Source of the DNA: Chondrus crispus
Taxonomy: Eukaryota > Rhodophyta > Florideophyceae > Gigartinales > Gigartinaceae
Length of the DNA stretch: 64,000 bases
Direction: 5' to 3'
Assembly (NCBI RefSeq): GCF_000350225.1
Contig: NW_005178685.1
Coordinates: forward strand, 217,731 to 281,730
The notes under the pieces were generated by a model. The model saw nothing but the letters and a program-made list of their open reading frames with translations, was not told the DNA's origin and ran no database searches. The number at the start of each line of letters is the position of its first letter. The stretch's first letter is position 1. Positions 22,401 through 32,066 of the stretch are shown piece by piece. The position numbers and the translations under genes were made by a program.

Positions 22401-25400
22401 TTTTCGGTCTCCCCAACCTTTGCGAAACCACAGGTTGCTATGCGACTCCCATCCTACTTTCAAAAACCTTACACATGCCGCGATTAAAAGTGACTTCTGC
22501 CCCAATTCTTTGAGAGTAGTGTTGTTTCCCATTTCAGCACGGACCTGTGCTTTGCTCATGGTTTCCACGCACCCATCCCTGCTCTCGCGTAGAAGTGAGG
22601 CTACAGCTGCCAAAATATCGTGTTCAAACTCTCTTGATTCCTCTGCCTTTCCAGGTGCAGATATCGTTGCGTTTTCCTCAGACCCCTTTGGTCCTACCAT
22701 GCTCGAAGAAGGCGGCTTACCGCTCGTTTGCTCTAATTGGATATCCCCGACATCGCTTCGGGACGCTATTCTGATGTTAGGCCCCATCAGAGACCGAGCA
22801 GCCGCCCTTTGGCCACAAGAAAGCACCGTCACGAGAAGCTCCACGGTTGCTACAGATCGGCCTCTTGTAATACGATCTGCAAATCCCGCTCGAATCCCCT
22901 GACCGCCTCCACGCCAATAACCGGGAGATATACGTTCCATCGTTGGCCATGGAACCTGTACGATATCTCCACTCTCAGACATGTGAGAAAGGCAACAAAA
23001 ATGCAATGACAGACATCTCGCACACATGTCTTGCACCCACTCTTTCCAGGAACAAACAGTTTCAGAACGTGCATCTTTCTCTGTCGAATGCCAGTAAAGA
23101 TACCGGTCTGTTTCTGAATCTGGAAGAAACCCCTGGAATTCGGATGAGGCCCACATGGAGAAGAACTTACGTCTCGTCAACCCTACTGCACATCCCGATG
23201 ACATCATGGCCAAAGCATGGATGACATCCAGCTTCAAGAAGACCTTCTCGAGTGCAGTAAGCTCTATGGTGTTATTCGTCGGAGAATTCACTTGCCCGTT
23301 GTTTTCATCGACCTTCCCGTCGACTGCTTTCCTATTCTGAAGGAATGCGTTTCTGTGACAGAATGCCTCGTAGCACGAAACCAAAGCTGCACGAAGAGCC
23401 GGGAAAAGAAACGTATCCGTAACCTCCGTCTGCCTGTGACACCCACTACCTGATCCGGCAGCAGCAGTGATAACAGAAGCAATCACTGAGCAAATAGCTG
23501 GATCGTTTAAGATATCACTAGGGCGTGTGGAAAAAAGGTGAAGGCTACATGCTGGAAGCAGCCAATGCAATGACTTGGTGTCTGGGTCGGCGTCCACCAC
23601 AACGGAAGTTGTAAGCCACAATGGAAGAGCTACACCACGCAAAAATTGGTAAACAACATTGGCGTCACCACGAAAGCATTGGAGTAAGTCCGACAGGACC
23701 CGACCACCATTTGAACTTGACGGGTCCGACGCCTTTATCATGAAAGTTTCAGATAAAGTGCCATTATGTGAGCACAATTCCGCCACCCGTGATATGGCTG
23801 CTACGGATGGGAACGCACTTACCCCCAACGCCGACATAGTGGCCTGGAGCGGCAGATCATTTTTGAAAGAGCTCATTTGCTCTAGAGCGTGACGGGCTCG
23901 GCTGTTAGACTTCATCGTCATTGATGCTACGCAAGCTGTCGACGCAGTCAATAGAACTTCTCGACGCTTCCTGGTAAGCCACGATCCCCGGGCCCAATCA
24001 CCTGGGTCCAGGAGCTCCGCGACTATGTTTGATATCACAGATAGTCGCTCCTCGTCCTTGGCCAGAAAAGAACGAAGCTTTTTCGACCCAGATCGGCAGA
24101 GCCTATCAAACAGTTTGAAACAGTCGAGCGTCGATAGAAGAAGTTCACTTAGCACATCATTTTCATAACTTGAGCTCGCTTCATGTTCCCTCAACAGACG
24201 AAGAAAGAAGCGCAGAATGTAGTTCAGAGCTTGAAAACCGTTCCACTCAGTTATCCACGTAACAACAGACATCGATGTATTCGACACTCCTAATGTTCCC
24301 CTCTTAATCTCCCGGCGGTAGACATCCGACGGAATGTCTTCTCCTGCCTGAATGTAGACAAGTTCATCCTCATCAATGCAAAGACAACTGAGCTTTCGCA
24401 TATGTTCTTCATAGCCAGAGGCATTCCTAAGACCCCCAGACTCACCAGTTGGAAAATCCTTCTCCCCATCGAGGACAATAAGGGCATCCTGATACACTTC
24501 ACTGTGTTCGGTTAGTGACTCAAGGCGATTTTCAAGGAAATCACGTACACGCTCCGCGCTACCTCGGTTGGGGGCCAGGGCTGAAAGAAGAGAAACCAGA
24601 GGACGAAAGCTTTGCGGAAATACGCCAGAAGCCAGCCTGAGAAGGACGTTCGCTCCTTTGTCCGCCGAGCTAGTCCCTTCGCGCTCCCAAATGCTCTCAG
24701 CAGTGTCCACCCAGGTCCCATGGTCAGTTCTGCTCAATAAAGCCGTAGTTAACTCAACAACATCCTCTACTTGTGCTTGAGTAAAGTTTTGCGGTGGAAA
24801 AGCCGTTAGGAACGCGATCATATCTACCCAAAGACATCGGTACAATTCTCCAGTGATCAATTCGTCGACTTGTAGCTGAAGCTGGGCGAGGTCCCGCAGG
24901 CTCGAAAAAACGTTCCTCTCTAAAGCGAAAGACATATGCCCGGCTGGATCAAACATCACCTCGACCCGTTTTGCAACATCATTTTCAGTTTCCCAGTTCC
25001 CTCTTCCTGAGAAAATGGACTCGCGAAGATTAAGGAACGACGCCCAAGATAAAGATAATATTCCAATCTCCGCTGACTGATAATCCCTCATAGACAGCAT
25101 GGACGCGTTTACTCGGACCATGGCATCTTTTTCTCCGGAAAAGGAGAGGCCTTCAACGCGATGTCCCACACCCGTGTCCATGTGTTCGTTTTCTTCTTGA
25201 ACGACAACAGCAAGGCAGTTCGACAAATTAATAGATGCAACAAAAAGTGCTGTGGCCTCGGCTCCGCCAAGATCAATGGTGGGCCCTTTCGAATCCGAAG
25301 CTTGTTGCATGAGAGTACCAGAACCTTTCTTCAAAGCGCTCAGGTACGTCTGGAGGAGCCTGTCCCTGTCGGATGGCATCAAAGGATTGTGCAGACAGTA

Positions 25401-26039
25401 TGCAAAAAGCAACTCCAGGAACCACCAATTCTCCCCAACAACTGCCAGGTTGTTTCCTGCGCTATCTTCAACTCCATGTAAAGCAACTTCTGCTCCCTTT
25501 AGAACTGTTGCCTTTACTCTTTCTGCATTCTTCGACAAAAACGAAGCAAAAATGTATTTGTATGGATGCGTACTTCTCTGCGACGCTCCCGCACATATGG
25601 TAACAAGGGTCAAGAATGCATTTCGATTTTCCATGACCTTGTAGTCTTCAATAACCAGCATAGGGGCGATATCTGCAAGGGTAAAGCGATGATCCAAGAA
25701 AGCAGAAACTCCTCCACCCTTTGCATCATGCAAAAAGTCTCGAAGGAGCAATGCCGCTTCCTGCATGGGGATGGCAAAGTGCTGTTCAAGCGCTTCGATG
25801 CAAGATAACTCTGACGGTGTAGGTTTCGGGTGCGTCCTGGTGCTTGGGGCTGCACGTCGATATGCAATAGTCTCTGTGTTCCCGGTTTCTCTCTTCGCTT
25901 GCTGTTGAGCAAGAGCTCGAAAAAGAGCTTCGCCGTGCTCGAGCAACGTCGCTTCCGCATCTGTGGAACATACGGTAGCCGTTCGAAGCAGAAAATTCAA
26001 TTCGGTGAATGACAATTCCGGAGCATGCATATCGACCAT
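19467..26039 (-). CDS. Giant helical protein, probable Nup205/Nup192-type nucleoporin
   Basis: Single intron-free frame of 2,190 codons. The sequence is almost all amphipathic helix, with no catalytic motif, no signal peptide and a Ser/Pro/Gly-rich loop near residues 1960-2020. Length and all-helical make-up fit inner-ring scaffold nucleoporins (Nup205/192/186). The early segment (EAALLLRDFLHDAKGG ... ENWWFLELLFAYCLHN) fits how those proteins begin, and the end has LGLLVALQYH and YLQNIIDNAL. This is recognition by overall character, not by a diagnostic motif; another huge helical-repeat protein is possible. The ATG at 26039 was chosen because the frame upstream has only TTG. A 354-nt open frame in another phase lies just upstream (26350-25997) and may hold a missed first exon. 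Confidence 0.55.
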   Translation of the reverse strand: MVDMHAPELSFTELNFLLRTATVCSTDAEATLLEHGEALFRALAQQQAKRETGNTETIAYRRAAPSTRTHPKPTPSELSCIEALEQHFAIPMQEAALLLRDFLHDAKGGGVSAFLDHRFTLADIAPMLVIEDYKVMENRNAFLTLVTICAGASQRSTHPYKYIFASFLSKNAERVKATVLKGAEVALHGVEDSAGNNLAVVGENWWFLELLFAYCLHNPLMPSDRDRLLQTYLSALKKGSGTLMQQASDSKGPTIDLGGAEATALFVASINLSNCLAVVVQEENEHMDTGVGHRVEGLSFSGEKDAMVRVNASMLSMRDYQSAEIGILSLSWASFLNLRESIFSGRGNWETENDVAKRVEVMFDPAGHMSFALERNVFSSLRDLAQLQLQVDELITGELYRCLWVDMIAFLTAFPPQNFTQAQVEDVVELTTALLSRTDHGTWVDTAESIWEREGTSSADKGANVLLRLASGVFPQSFRPLVSLLSALAPNRGSAERVRDFLENRLESLTEHSEVYQDALIVLDGEKDFPTGESGGLRNASGYEEHMRKLSCLCIDEDELVYIQAGEDIPSDVYRREIKRGTLGVSNTSMSVVTWITEWNGFQALNYILRFFLRLLREHEASSSYENDVLSELLLSTLDCFKLFDRLCRSGSKKLRSFLAKDEERLSVISNIVAELLDPGDWARGSWLTRKRREVLLTASTACVASMTMKSNSRARHALEQMSSFKNDLPLQATMSALGVSAFPSVAAISRVAELCSHNGTLSETFMIKASDPSSSNGGRVLSDLLQCFRGDANVVYQFLRGVALPLWLTTSVVVDADPDTKSLHWLLPACSLHLFSTRPSDILNDPAICSVIASVITAAAGSGSGCHRQTEVTDTFLFPALRAALVSCYEAFCHRNAFLQNRKAVDGKVDENNGQVNSPTNNTIELTALEKVFLKLDVIHALAMMSSGCAVGLTRRKFFSMWASSEFQGFLPDSETDRYLYWHSTEKDARSETVCSWKEWVQDMCARCLSLHFCCLSHMSESGDIVQVPWPTMERISPGYWRGGGQGIRAGFADRITRGRSVATVELLVTVLSCGQRAAARSLMGPNIRIASRSDVGDIQLEQTSGKPPSSSMVGPKGSEENATISAPGKAEESREFEHDILAAVASLLRESRDGCVETMSKAQVRAEMGNNTTLKELGQKSLLIAACVRFLKVGWESHSNLWFRKGWGDRKIWDLLSSLLRCDAGQGGTNGKVDLAKTLHSFNDFLSTERIRTLSEQLRVSSIPKVVLKQSLTVDTIAAWKSITADCLHIFAFEISMQISEALIASSPIPFQNDNSESSDRREMRVSAEVFQREPFARFASVFTERWMHVLLTIDDVYLRGCVASGVQTSQDAMQNDVQPFTHTDQHIESIEDRIRKLSLSLARAIGLNDEQAEYFPILNDFRRTGDVKTRFGTDYEFDVPAILAFLEALEIDIYSYRHLILEMLLLNTELNRKDVQVEVITAFSEMASAVLFADAFAPNQNAALTYSSPQFGGKLCRFLSRMLVCMMSSVAKSCHTSAISVETAKLMASLSASLTTDELQHPALTSIRFPSPPKCAQKECSMSPVAQICISITRTLACTQTSLDHPQVDSKRLDTVRWLLLTVARLATGTSFRNAGDFHELAKCATDCLRLSKPIPSLYSAASVAICSVPENQLDDKMTDFPISPRFDAGAIDTVCAAVSALARESGNKSWKTECGVAASSLLLAVSHIHLVTPGRSGAGQSKILRHLCGGNILAFLPDSETPISTYDERQDSRNSAHLLWCACLRVAGRVIPSGDCLWEGSADREQILRDVLEFCSTSLLRISRDSLDLSGDWPIAGFPCPTEEEYYQHGQQSGRKYPSLGRSEEAEAGCFAIFKLSSYGLQLQENLPELLHRTVTGLLQFAYQVYKVIRAEPVERSVRPVTQREKDRSQLWRVDRDDAGVHASYVPSPLPWTASPSKAGGHTASTPPRRSPSQALRAAIGGSGGNVRGSPGGIIPPSPGVLTPLFQSPLVSSATPHNGIHPSPGSPWGPYGSGIITAGDLYFGEEASRSLLRALGFALGSLRRFADVTDVMLFKPTMVISGNDVGLGLLVALQYHACGEIYRGAQEPRRSYLQNIIDNALHMTMSHVLAFNDRGLLTQGVKDEIRKRVATVRSRMQKVAPPAPAYSLIHAPELVEFLYQLKPNGN

Positions 26040-26596
26040 GATGTTCCGCAATTAGCTTTCAGAGGAGCAACCGTCGATAACGCCGGTTCAAGGCCAACCG
26101 AAGGAGACGGCGAAAATAACGTGGATTCCTCTATCGCGAGGATTGACCCATACGAAAAGTTGCTTGTGGACAGAGGAGTCCCTAGGTTGCGGTTAGCTTC
26201 TGTAGATAGACCCCCCCAACTTGTCTGCAGTGAATCGACGCTCGTCAATCGGAGGATGTCACACAGACGGATCAAGCGTAGTGACCATTCCTTCATATAA
26301 GCTCTAAAATTAACAAATTTTGAAACTTGCAAAATTTCCCGCCGAGTCATCTGCTGTGGTTATGCTGCCCAGAGCCCCGCCATCGTACTCATCTTTGTCA
26401 AACAGCAACCGAATCAGAAGACGCAGTGCTGAACTCCAACGTTCAGCAGTGGTACTTGAAGCCGCATGCTCGCTCACTTCTTGCTTACATACGTCAGCCC
26501 ATCTTCAACCGCGCAACGAAAAATCTCTCAAAGGCGATCCAACCACTGTGTCTCTTACTTTCCTTCCGTTTGCTCTTTCGCAGTATTGGTTTCATC
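26040..26596. promoter_or_regulatory. Shared divergent promoter region, Nup205-like / SmE
   Basis: About 560 bases separate the two divergent start codons, so both promoters must lie here. No TATA box stands out. The minus strand is open from 26350 towards the Nup205-like start in a different phase. Confidence 0.5.
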
Positions 26597-26860
26597 ATGG
26601 GGTCCCGAGCCCAGAAGATCATGACTCAGCCCATCAGCCTCATTTTCCGCTTCTTGCAAAATCGCACTCGAGTGGAGATATGGCTATATGATAACCCTCA
26701 AACTCGTATCCAAGGTTGCATTATAGGTTTCGATGAGTACATGAATCTTGTTCTCGACGAAGCTGTTGAGGTAGTGGAAAAGAACAGTTCCTCCACAAAG
26801 CTCGGCCGAATCCTACTCAAGGGGGATACCATCACTATGCTCACCGCTGCGCCACGATGA
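26597..26860 (+). CDS. SNRPE: Small nuclear ribonucleoprotein E (SmE)
   Basis: Core Sm protein of the heptameric ring around U1, U2, U4 and U5 snRNA, acting in pre-mRNA splicing in the nucleus. The 87-residue product matches the family over its whole length. Diagnostic blocks are [20 protein letters not shown] (Sm1 start), [17 protein letters not shown] (end of Sm1, RNA-contact loop) and [14 protein letters not shown] (Sm2). The ATG at 26597 gives [12 protein letters not shown], matching the usual start QKVMVQP. The frame is open back to 26327, but that stretch does not resemble any Sm protein. Intron-free. Its presence fits a nuclear genome with spliceosomal introns. Confidence 0.97.
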   Translation: MGSRAQKIMTQPISLIFRFLQNRTRVEIWLYDNPQTRIQGCIIGFDEYMNLVLDEAVEVVEKNSSSTKLGRILLKGDTITMLTAAPR

Positions 26861-27358
26861 CGACGGGACTGGTATTGCCACAGTCGACGAAAATTAAACA
26901 TGTGGGCCTTTGCTTTGCGTCGCAGTTGGATCACTAGTGCCAGCCCACAAAGTCTTTTCAACCACCGGAGGAACAGCACCCCTACAACTGTCCCAATGCA
27001 GCATTTTCAGGTTTCGATTCTTGGCGGAATACAGAAATGGAACACGTTGTGTGTTCTTCCAAGCGATGTGCGACATCAAGAAAAGAAATTTCACTGACGC
27101 AAGAACCAACAGACTGCTCTAAACGAAATCTTAATTTACCGGTACGAAGGGCGGAATTGCCGAGCAGCATTACTCGCTCGCAACATTTGGCAGATCGATT
27201 CAAAACGACAGCACTCTCTGCTTTACTCAGCCCGGACCACTGCCGTGAAATGATGTGGACACCTAGTTACAACTAAATTAGTTCTCTTTTCTTCCACTGC
27301 TGCCTTACACAATGTGAGCACAACTACTACAAATGAAATAGAATGCTACGCTCACCAG
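26861..27358. other. Convergent spacer SmE / Ku80
   Basis: About 500 bases between convergent stop codons. Nothing recognised; presumably the two 3' UTRs. Confidence 0.5.
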
Positions 27359-29707
27359 TTACGAATTTGTGACGGCTGATACCGAAACATCATGAGGTTC
27401 CTTTGAAACAATTGCGTGAATGCGTTTCGTTGCGTTACTTAAAAACTCCCGGTAGGCCTCATCTGCTGCACTTTCCGATCCCCCCTCACTCCTTTTCGCA
27501 ATTGAAATGACCTGGACAGTAGAATTAATGGTGTGACAGCGATGCACATGGCGAAAGAATGCACGCGTGCGATTTCCAGTCGTGTCTTCTCTTTTGCATC
27601 TCGCGATTAAACTGATTATAAAATCATTGAAGAAACGCGGCTCTTTCCTCTCCACACTAGCCTTTCGCAAGGCCTGCAAACAATTCATCGCTCTATCATC
27701 ATCAACTACATCCCTTATCAGACGGCGAACGACAACTAGCAGCGAAACGGCAGCGAAATTAAATTTGTTCATGGTGACAAGGTTTTCAAAGTCTAACACA
27801 GGGGTTTCGTCGCCGACGTCCTCTAGCTCGAGACCCGTTAACGAAAGAACATCATCACTGGCGTCTGCAAGCATTGTTGCTGCATTTTGACCATCTCCCC
27901 CTTCATCGTCTGCTTCTCTTTCGTCAAGACCTTCAACCATTTCTCTTGGCAGGTAATCAGAAATTGAAGCCATATCCCCGTTCAAGACTTCATGCGTTCT
28001 CTTTCCTTTCTTTTCTTTCTTTTGAGCGGGAATCACAGGAATGGCGCTTTTCAGGTTCAGAATTGCGCTGCGCAAGCCCTCCTTCCTATTATCTCCGATA
28101 AACGAAAGCGGGCTTATCAGGTGCTGTTGCCACTCAGTAAGAGAAGGAAAATCTGCACCAGATATACCAGCAAGAGCCCGATGGATAATGCAGATGTTGT
28201 TCCAATCAAGATTCGGGTTGCATATCTCCGAGGGCCACACGGGCTCTTCGCGGTCGTCTTCATCTCCATCCCCGTGCTCTGCCTCTACATCCAATGTTGC
28301 TGCAGAAATAAATCGTGACATGGCAAGATCAGCGGCCTCTGGGATTTCTTCCGCTGTTTCCATTAAGGACGCAAACGGCATATCACGAACATCTTCACGC
28401 ATCGGAATCTCCACTTGAAAAAGAAAGAAGCTTCGCAAGGCACCTGTTTCCCTCTCAGCCTCGACACGGGGCCAGAGGTATACCAAACTCGGAGCCCCTC
28501 CCTTCTTAGTGGTAACAGATCGTGCCAAGATTCCAACGTTCTCTGCTTGCATTGCCAGCACCAAAGTTTTCATCAATTCATCAGCTCCTGGCACACTCGG
28601 CATCGCTATCACTACGTCCACTCGGCCCATGAAAAGTCGCTGAGGAACGGAATTCTGTTCGACAAAACCGAGTATATCTAGTCCTTTCGGCAAAACTATG
28701 GACCATGCGTATGTGTCTACTTCATTCTGTTCGGGGACCAATTCTGGGCCGTACGGATACGCGTTGATGATCTCTTCTGGCTTCAGTGGCGCATCGTCTT
28801 TCGCTGATGCCACGCGTTGAGTTTCAACAAAAACCGGAATCGGGTTAATGCACTTGGTGGAAGCTTCCCAAGACAATTTCTTCGGGGTGACCGGTGTGGA
28901 CGCATAGACATAGCTGTATCGCATCACTGGAATTTTGACAACGTCTGCAATGTTGAGAGTGCCCCGATACTTTGCCGTAGCCCTTTTGACCTTCGGCGTC
29001 GGTATGTCTACAAGCGGAGAAGCTTCCTTTCGCGACATAAAAACACCTCCCGAAAACTTGCATAGAGAAAACAAATGGGATAACTGAAAGCCCTTCGTTT
29101 TGTTCATCCAGTCTTTGATTGAGAGCAAGTCGGCATCTTCGACCACTTCTTCAATTTCCTGCAGCTTCTCCACAAGCTGCTGTTCGCAATCGTATATGAC
29201 ATCTATTTGTATTTCTTGTGCTTTGTAGAGCTCGCAAATCGCTTGAAAGTCCTCAACATCATCTGGACAAAGCGATTTAGAGATTTGTAAAGCATCTGTG
29301 AATAATACGACCCTCTTCTTCTTCGAACGGGTCACGGCGGGTTCAGAAAGAGTGTCTCCGCAGACTTCCAGTGCATTCAGTAAATTACTAGGCTGCATCC
29401 CTTGTTTCAGGTCTGCAAGGACGCGCACAGCATTGAGATTCTTCGATACGGGTGATTGAAGCACACACAAGCCCAAATACCCTCCCTCGTTCTCAGAAGC
29501 GAGTTTATTTTTCGTCGTGGACGAGCCGGACGCGATGACTGCGAGCAAGTCATCCCTTAATAAGCTATAGAGAAGACGAGTACGCGCCATTCGCATTGCC
29601 GCATCTCTTAGAGACAAGAATGTTGATGGTTCAGTGACGTACGTATCCACGACAATTAGCAGGGTTTCTGACTCACGTGGCTGGGGAATTTCCGGTTCAT
29701 ACTCCAT
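27359..29707 (-). CDS. XRCC5: Ku80 subunit of the Ku DNA-end-binding complex
   Basis: Ku80 pairs with Ku70 to ring broken DNA ends and starts non-homologous end joining; it also acts at telomeres. The 782-residue product opens with a von Willebrand A-like domain (ETLLIVVDTYVTEPSTF, then RVVLFTDALQIS near 165). A beta-barrel follows (PVMRYSYVYASTPVTPKKLSW; SVPQRLFMGRVDVVIAMPS; GAPSLVYLWPRV), then a helical carboxyl arm. An acidic insert follows SAATLDVEAEHGDGDEDD. Ku80s often end in a DNA-PKcs-binding peptide; none is evident here, as in plants. The ATG at 29707 was chosen because the frame upstream starts only with GTG. Intron-free and complete. Confidence 0.85.
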   Translation of the reverse strand: MEYEPEIPQPRESETLLIVVDTYVTEPSTFLSLRDAAMRMARTRLLYSLLRDDLLAVIASGSSTTKNKLASENEGGYLGLCVLQSPVSKNLNAVRVLADLKQGMQPSNLLNALEVCGDTLSEPAVTRSKKKRVVLFTDALQISKSLCPDDVEDFQAICELYKAQEIQIDVIYDCEQQLVEKLQEIEEVVEDADLLSIKDWMNKTKGFQLSHLFSLCKFSGGVFMSRKEASPLVDIPTPKVKRATAKYRGTLNIADVVKIPVMRYSYVYASTPVTPKKLSWEASTKCINPIPVFVETQRVASAKDDAPLKPEEIINAYPYGPELVPEQNEVDTYAWSIVLPKGLDILGFVEQNSVPQRLFMGRVDVVIAMPSVPGADELMKTLVLAMQAENVGILARSVTTKKGGAPSLVYLWPRVEAERETGALRSFFLFQVEIPMREDVRDMPFASLMETAEEIPEAADLAMSRFISAATLDVEAEHGDGDEDDREEPVWPSEICNPNLDWNNICIIHRALAGISGADFPSLTEWQQHLISPLSFIGDNRKEGLRSAILNLKSAIPVIPAQKKEKKGKRTHEVLNGDMASISDYLPREMVEGLDEREADDEGGDGQNAATMLADASDDVLSLTGLELEDVGDETPVLDFENLVTMNKFNFAAVSLLVVVRRLIRDVVDDDRAMNCLQALRKASVERKEPRFFNDFIISLIARCKREDTTGNRTRAFFRHVHRCHTINSTVQVISIAKRSEGGSESAADEAYREFLSNATKRIHAIVSKEPHDVSVSAVTNS

Positions 29708-30012
29708 CCTGTGGTCCACTTCTCGAGTAGGCACTGACGCACGCCGAAAAGATGCTGTTGATTTCGCAAAGCTGTCTGCAAGAGATTAGTCCTTCGCGTA
29801 TCAAGTACTGGGCATCGACTTCTGTGTCACTGAACGCCAGAATCTGTAGTCCCCCGATGTAACAAGTGCGATTTCGCGCATACCCGTCAGACAACTCGCA
29901 TCTGAACCGTGTTCAAGCGACGGGTTTTAGACCTTCTTGCGTACTTGTCTCCTCTTGGAATTGCGAAGCTCAACGCCGCCTGCCTTCCCTGGCCCAGGCC
30001 ATTTTGCCTGCC

Positions 30013-30069
30013 AGGCATACGTGTACGCGGCAGGATCATATTATGATACTGCCGCGTACACGTATGCCT
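30013..30069. repeat. 57-nt near-perfect palindrome
   Basis: 21-nt arms (30013-30033 and 30049-30069, exact reverse complements) continue inward after one mismatch into six more paired bases around a single central T. In total 27 of 28 possible pairs form. Lies about 300 bases upstream of the Ku80 start codon. Confidence 0.93.
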
Positions 30070-30814
30070 CATATTATATTATGTTATGAGGTGAGGTTGA
30101 TCATATGCCGTGGTACACGTGTACATTGTTTCTCCCGCCAAAAATGCGAAGCACCAATGAATTGAAAAGCATTGGTAGCTCAAGGTAACCTCAACAGAGA
30201 CAGAAGGGTAGGCATGCCCACAGTGCTCTGCCATGTGCTCGCATCACCAGAGCAGGATTCAGTGGTATCAGTTCATCTCTGGTCGTGTCATTTCCAGCGG
30301 TATTCATTCTTTCCAAACCAGTCCCTCGCGATCTTGGTTTTTGGCGAAGTGGTTCCTGAACCCGTCCTCATTTTGAGAACAGGAAAAGGTACAATGATTA
30401 GCCGCGAAAGAGGCTGGAAGAAAGACTCTACCCGCCCCTCTAGTGTCTATCCGACCAAGCGTTATCACAACATAAAAATCTGCGAATTTTATTTCTTTTC
30501 AACTTTGATGGCCACGGTTTCAATTTTTCTTTGGTAGATTGACTGGTTTTTAACTTTTTCCTGAAGTTAAAAATGAATAGAAAGCCCTCAATGCAATGTT
30601 CTATGCTACTGGCATAAAGTTAGCTTTAAGAAAAATGCTTACAGTATGCTCACTTTTTCTTTTGAACACCTTTATATGCATCAACGAGTTGCTTTTCACT
30701 AGAATCGACAAGCAAACGCTTTACCCGTGGTGATGGCCTTCTGGTTTCAAAGAACAGAAGTGAAATCGCGAGTTTGGTTGTCTAGAAAAAATGACAAAAC
30801 TTTTGTTCTCATAT

Positions 30815-30840
30815 GAGGACTAACGGTCCGATAGACACTA
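30815..30840 (+). repeat. Dispersed repeat, copy C fragment
   Basis: GAGGACTAACGGTCCGATAG and the six following bases match the end of copy B (33495-33520) with a single indel or substitution. Upstream similarity is weak. Confidence 0.55.
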
Positions 30841-31280
30841 CCCAAGGGTAGACCTTCGAAACACAGGTGTGACAGGTCCTCTACTACATTGCATGCCGGG
30901 AAGCAATATATTGGAGGTTTCCACATCTACCGAGCATACGGCTCGCGCCGGACTTTGTCCAAGGACTTAATTTCAATCCAGTGTGCTCTGCATAGAATTG
31001 TGGGAATACTATCTGCTACAAAGCCGCCCCAGAGAGGGCTATAGAGCAGCGGCTACTGACTATTACTGCCGATAAGACTGGGCTTGCCGTTTTCGTTCAC
31101 ATGGACCATGGCACAATTCGGTTATGTCGGGGATAGCTTACAAAAAATTCCATTCCAGTACAGGGGAACAATAAACGCATTTTGGAGTCAATCACCGTGC
31201 ACTTGGTGACGGGTAATTTACCGCCTGTCGCAGGAAGCTGCAGGTTGAACCAATATACATAGACACGTACGCCTAGGTAT

Positions 31281-32066
31281 CTATGGTCCTCTCAACTCCT
31301 CTAGCGCAATTCCTTTGAAAGGAAGTATGTCGTCCTTCAGCAATGCATCAAGGTCGGAAGCGAGGACACTTTTTGGCACCAATCCAACGAGGTTTGTTTG
31401 CACATTGCCGTCCTTTGAAATCATAGAAAACTGCGGAATAGCATCTACACCGTATTTATCAACTACTTCCATTCTCTGTGGGTCTTCCCCATCAATGACC
31501 ACAAAATTGACGCGCCCAGCGTATTCATTTTCCAATTCAAAAACGCGGCGGGCCATGAACTTACAATTCTCACACCAGGTGGCGCTGAACTCGATGATTG
31601 TAGGTTTGCCGTTCGTGCCGATCACACTCACCGGAGTGCTCGATTTGGCCATATATTCCATGAGATTGACGGCGGAGTTAGGGTCGAGATATTGCGTGAA
31701 GAACAGTGTGCTGCTAACAATGATCGAGGTGAGGGCTAGACCGTACTTTCTCCGGTTTTCTGCTTTTGCTTCCTGCTTGAGCCGCTCGGCTTTTGCTTTC
31801 AGTTTTTCCGTGTCTTGCCCTAGCATTGCGGCAATCTGTGCTGTCTTGGAAGATTTCTCGCTGTTGTCTGCCTTGGGCGTTGTCAGTGATACTTCTGCAT
31901 CTGGTGGAGTTTCGCGCTTTTCGTTGGGTATGCATGCTCTGACCTGAACTCGATTGTTGACTCGTTTTGGCAATTTTCCGCAGGTTTGGTGAGAAGCAAA
32001 AGCGCTTCGCGAATAAAGCCCTGGATGCAAAACGAACGCCGATGCCATGACCGACCTATTCGCCAT
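31281..32066 (-). CDS. HCF164-like plastid membrane thioredoxin
   Basis: Thioredoxin-fold protein of the HCF164/TxlA type. In that family it is anchored in the thylakoid with its redox domain in the lumen and supplies reductant for cytochrome b6f assembly. The 261-residue product has an Arg/Ser-rich start resembling a plastid transit peptide (1-45), then a Lys/Glu-rich coiled stretch (84-107). One membrane segment follows (about 108-126, YGLALTSIIVSSTLFFTQYL), then the active site SATWCENCKFM (Cys165, Cys168) and the cis-proline motif AIPQF. WCENC, with Glu-Asn between the cysteines, is the HCF164 rather than the classical WCGPC form. ATG at 32066; an internal ATG at 32048 is also possible. 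Intron-free. Confidence 0.85.
   Translation of the reverse strand: MANRSVMASAFVLHPGLYSRSAFASHQTCGKLPKRVNNRVQVRACIPNEKRETPPDAEVSLTTPKADNSEKSSKTAQIAAMLGQDTEKLKAKAERLKQEAKAENRRKYGLALTSIIVSSTLFFTQYLDPNSAVNLMEYMAKSSTPVSVIGTNGKPTIIEFSATWCENCKFMARRVFELENEYAGRVNFVVIDGEDPQRMEVVDKYGVDAIPQFSMISKDGNVQTNLVGLVPKSVLASDLDALLKDDILPFKGIALEELRGP

Larger units (their letters stand above)
29708..31280. other. Intergenic region downstream of thioredoxin / upstream of Ku80
   Basis: No gene supported in about 1.6 kb. Holds the near-perfect palindrome at 30013-30069 and a fragment (copy C) of the dispersed repeat near 30815-30840. Confidence 0.5.

Noticed and set aside
26327-26596. 90-residue extension of SmE
   Set aside because: Family proteins start near the ATG at 26597; the extension has no Sm similarity and lies in the promoter region.
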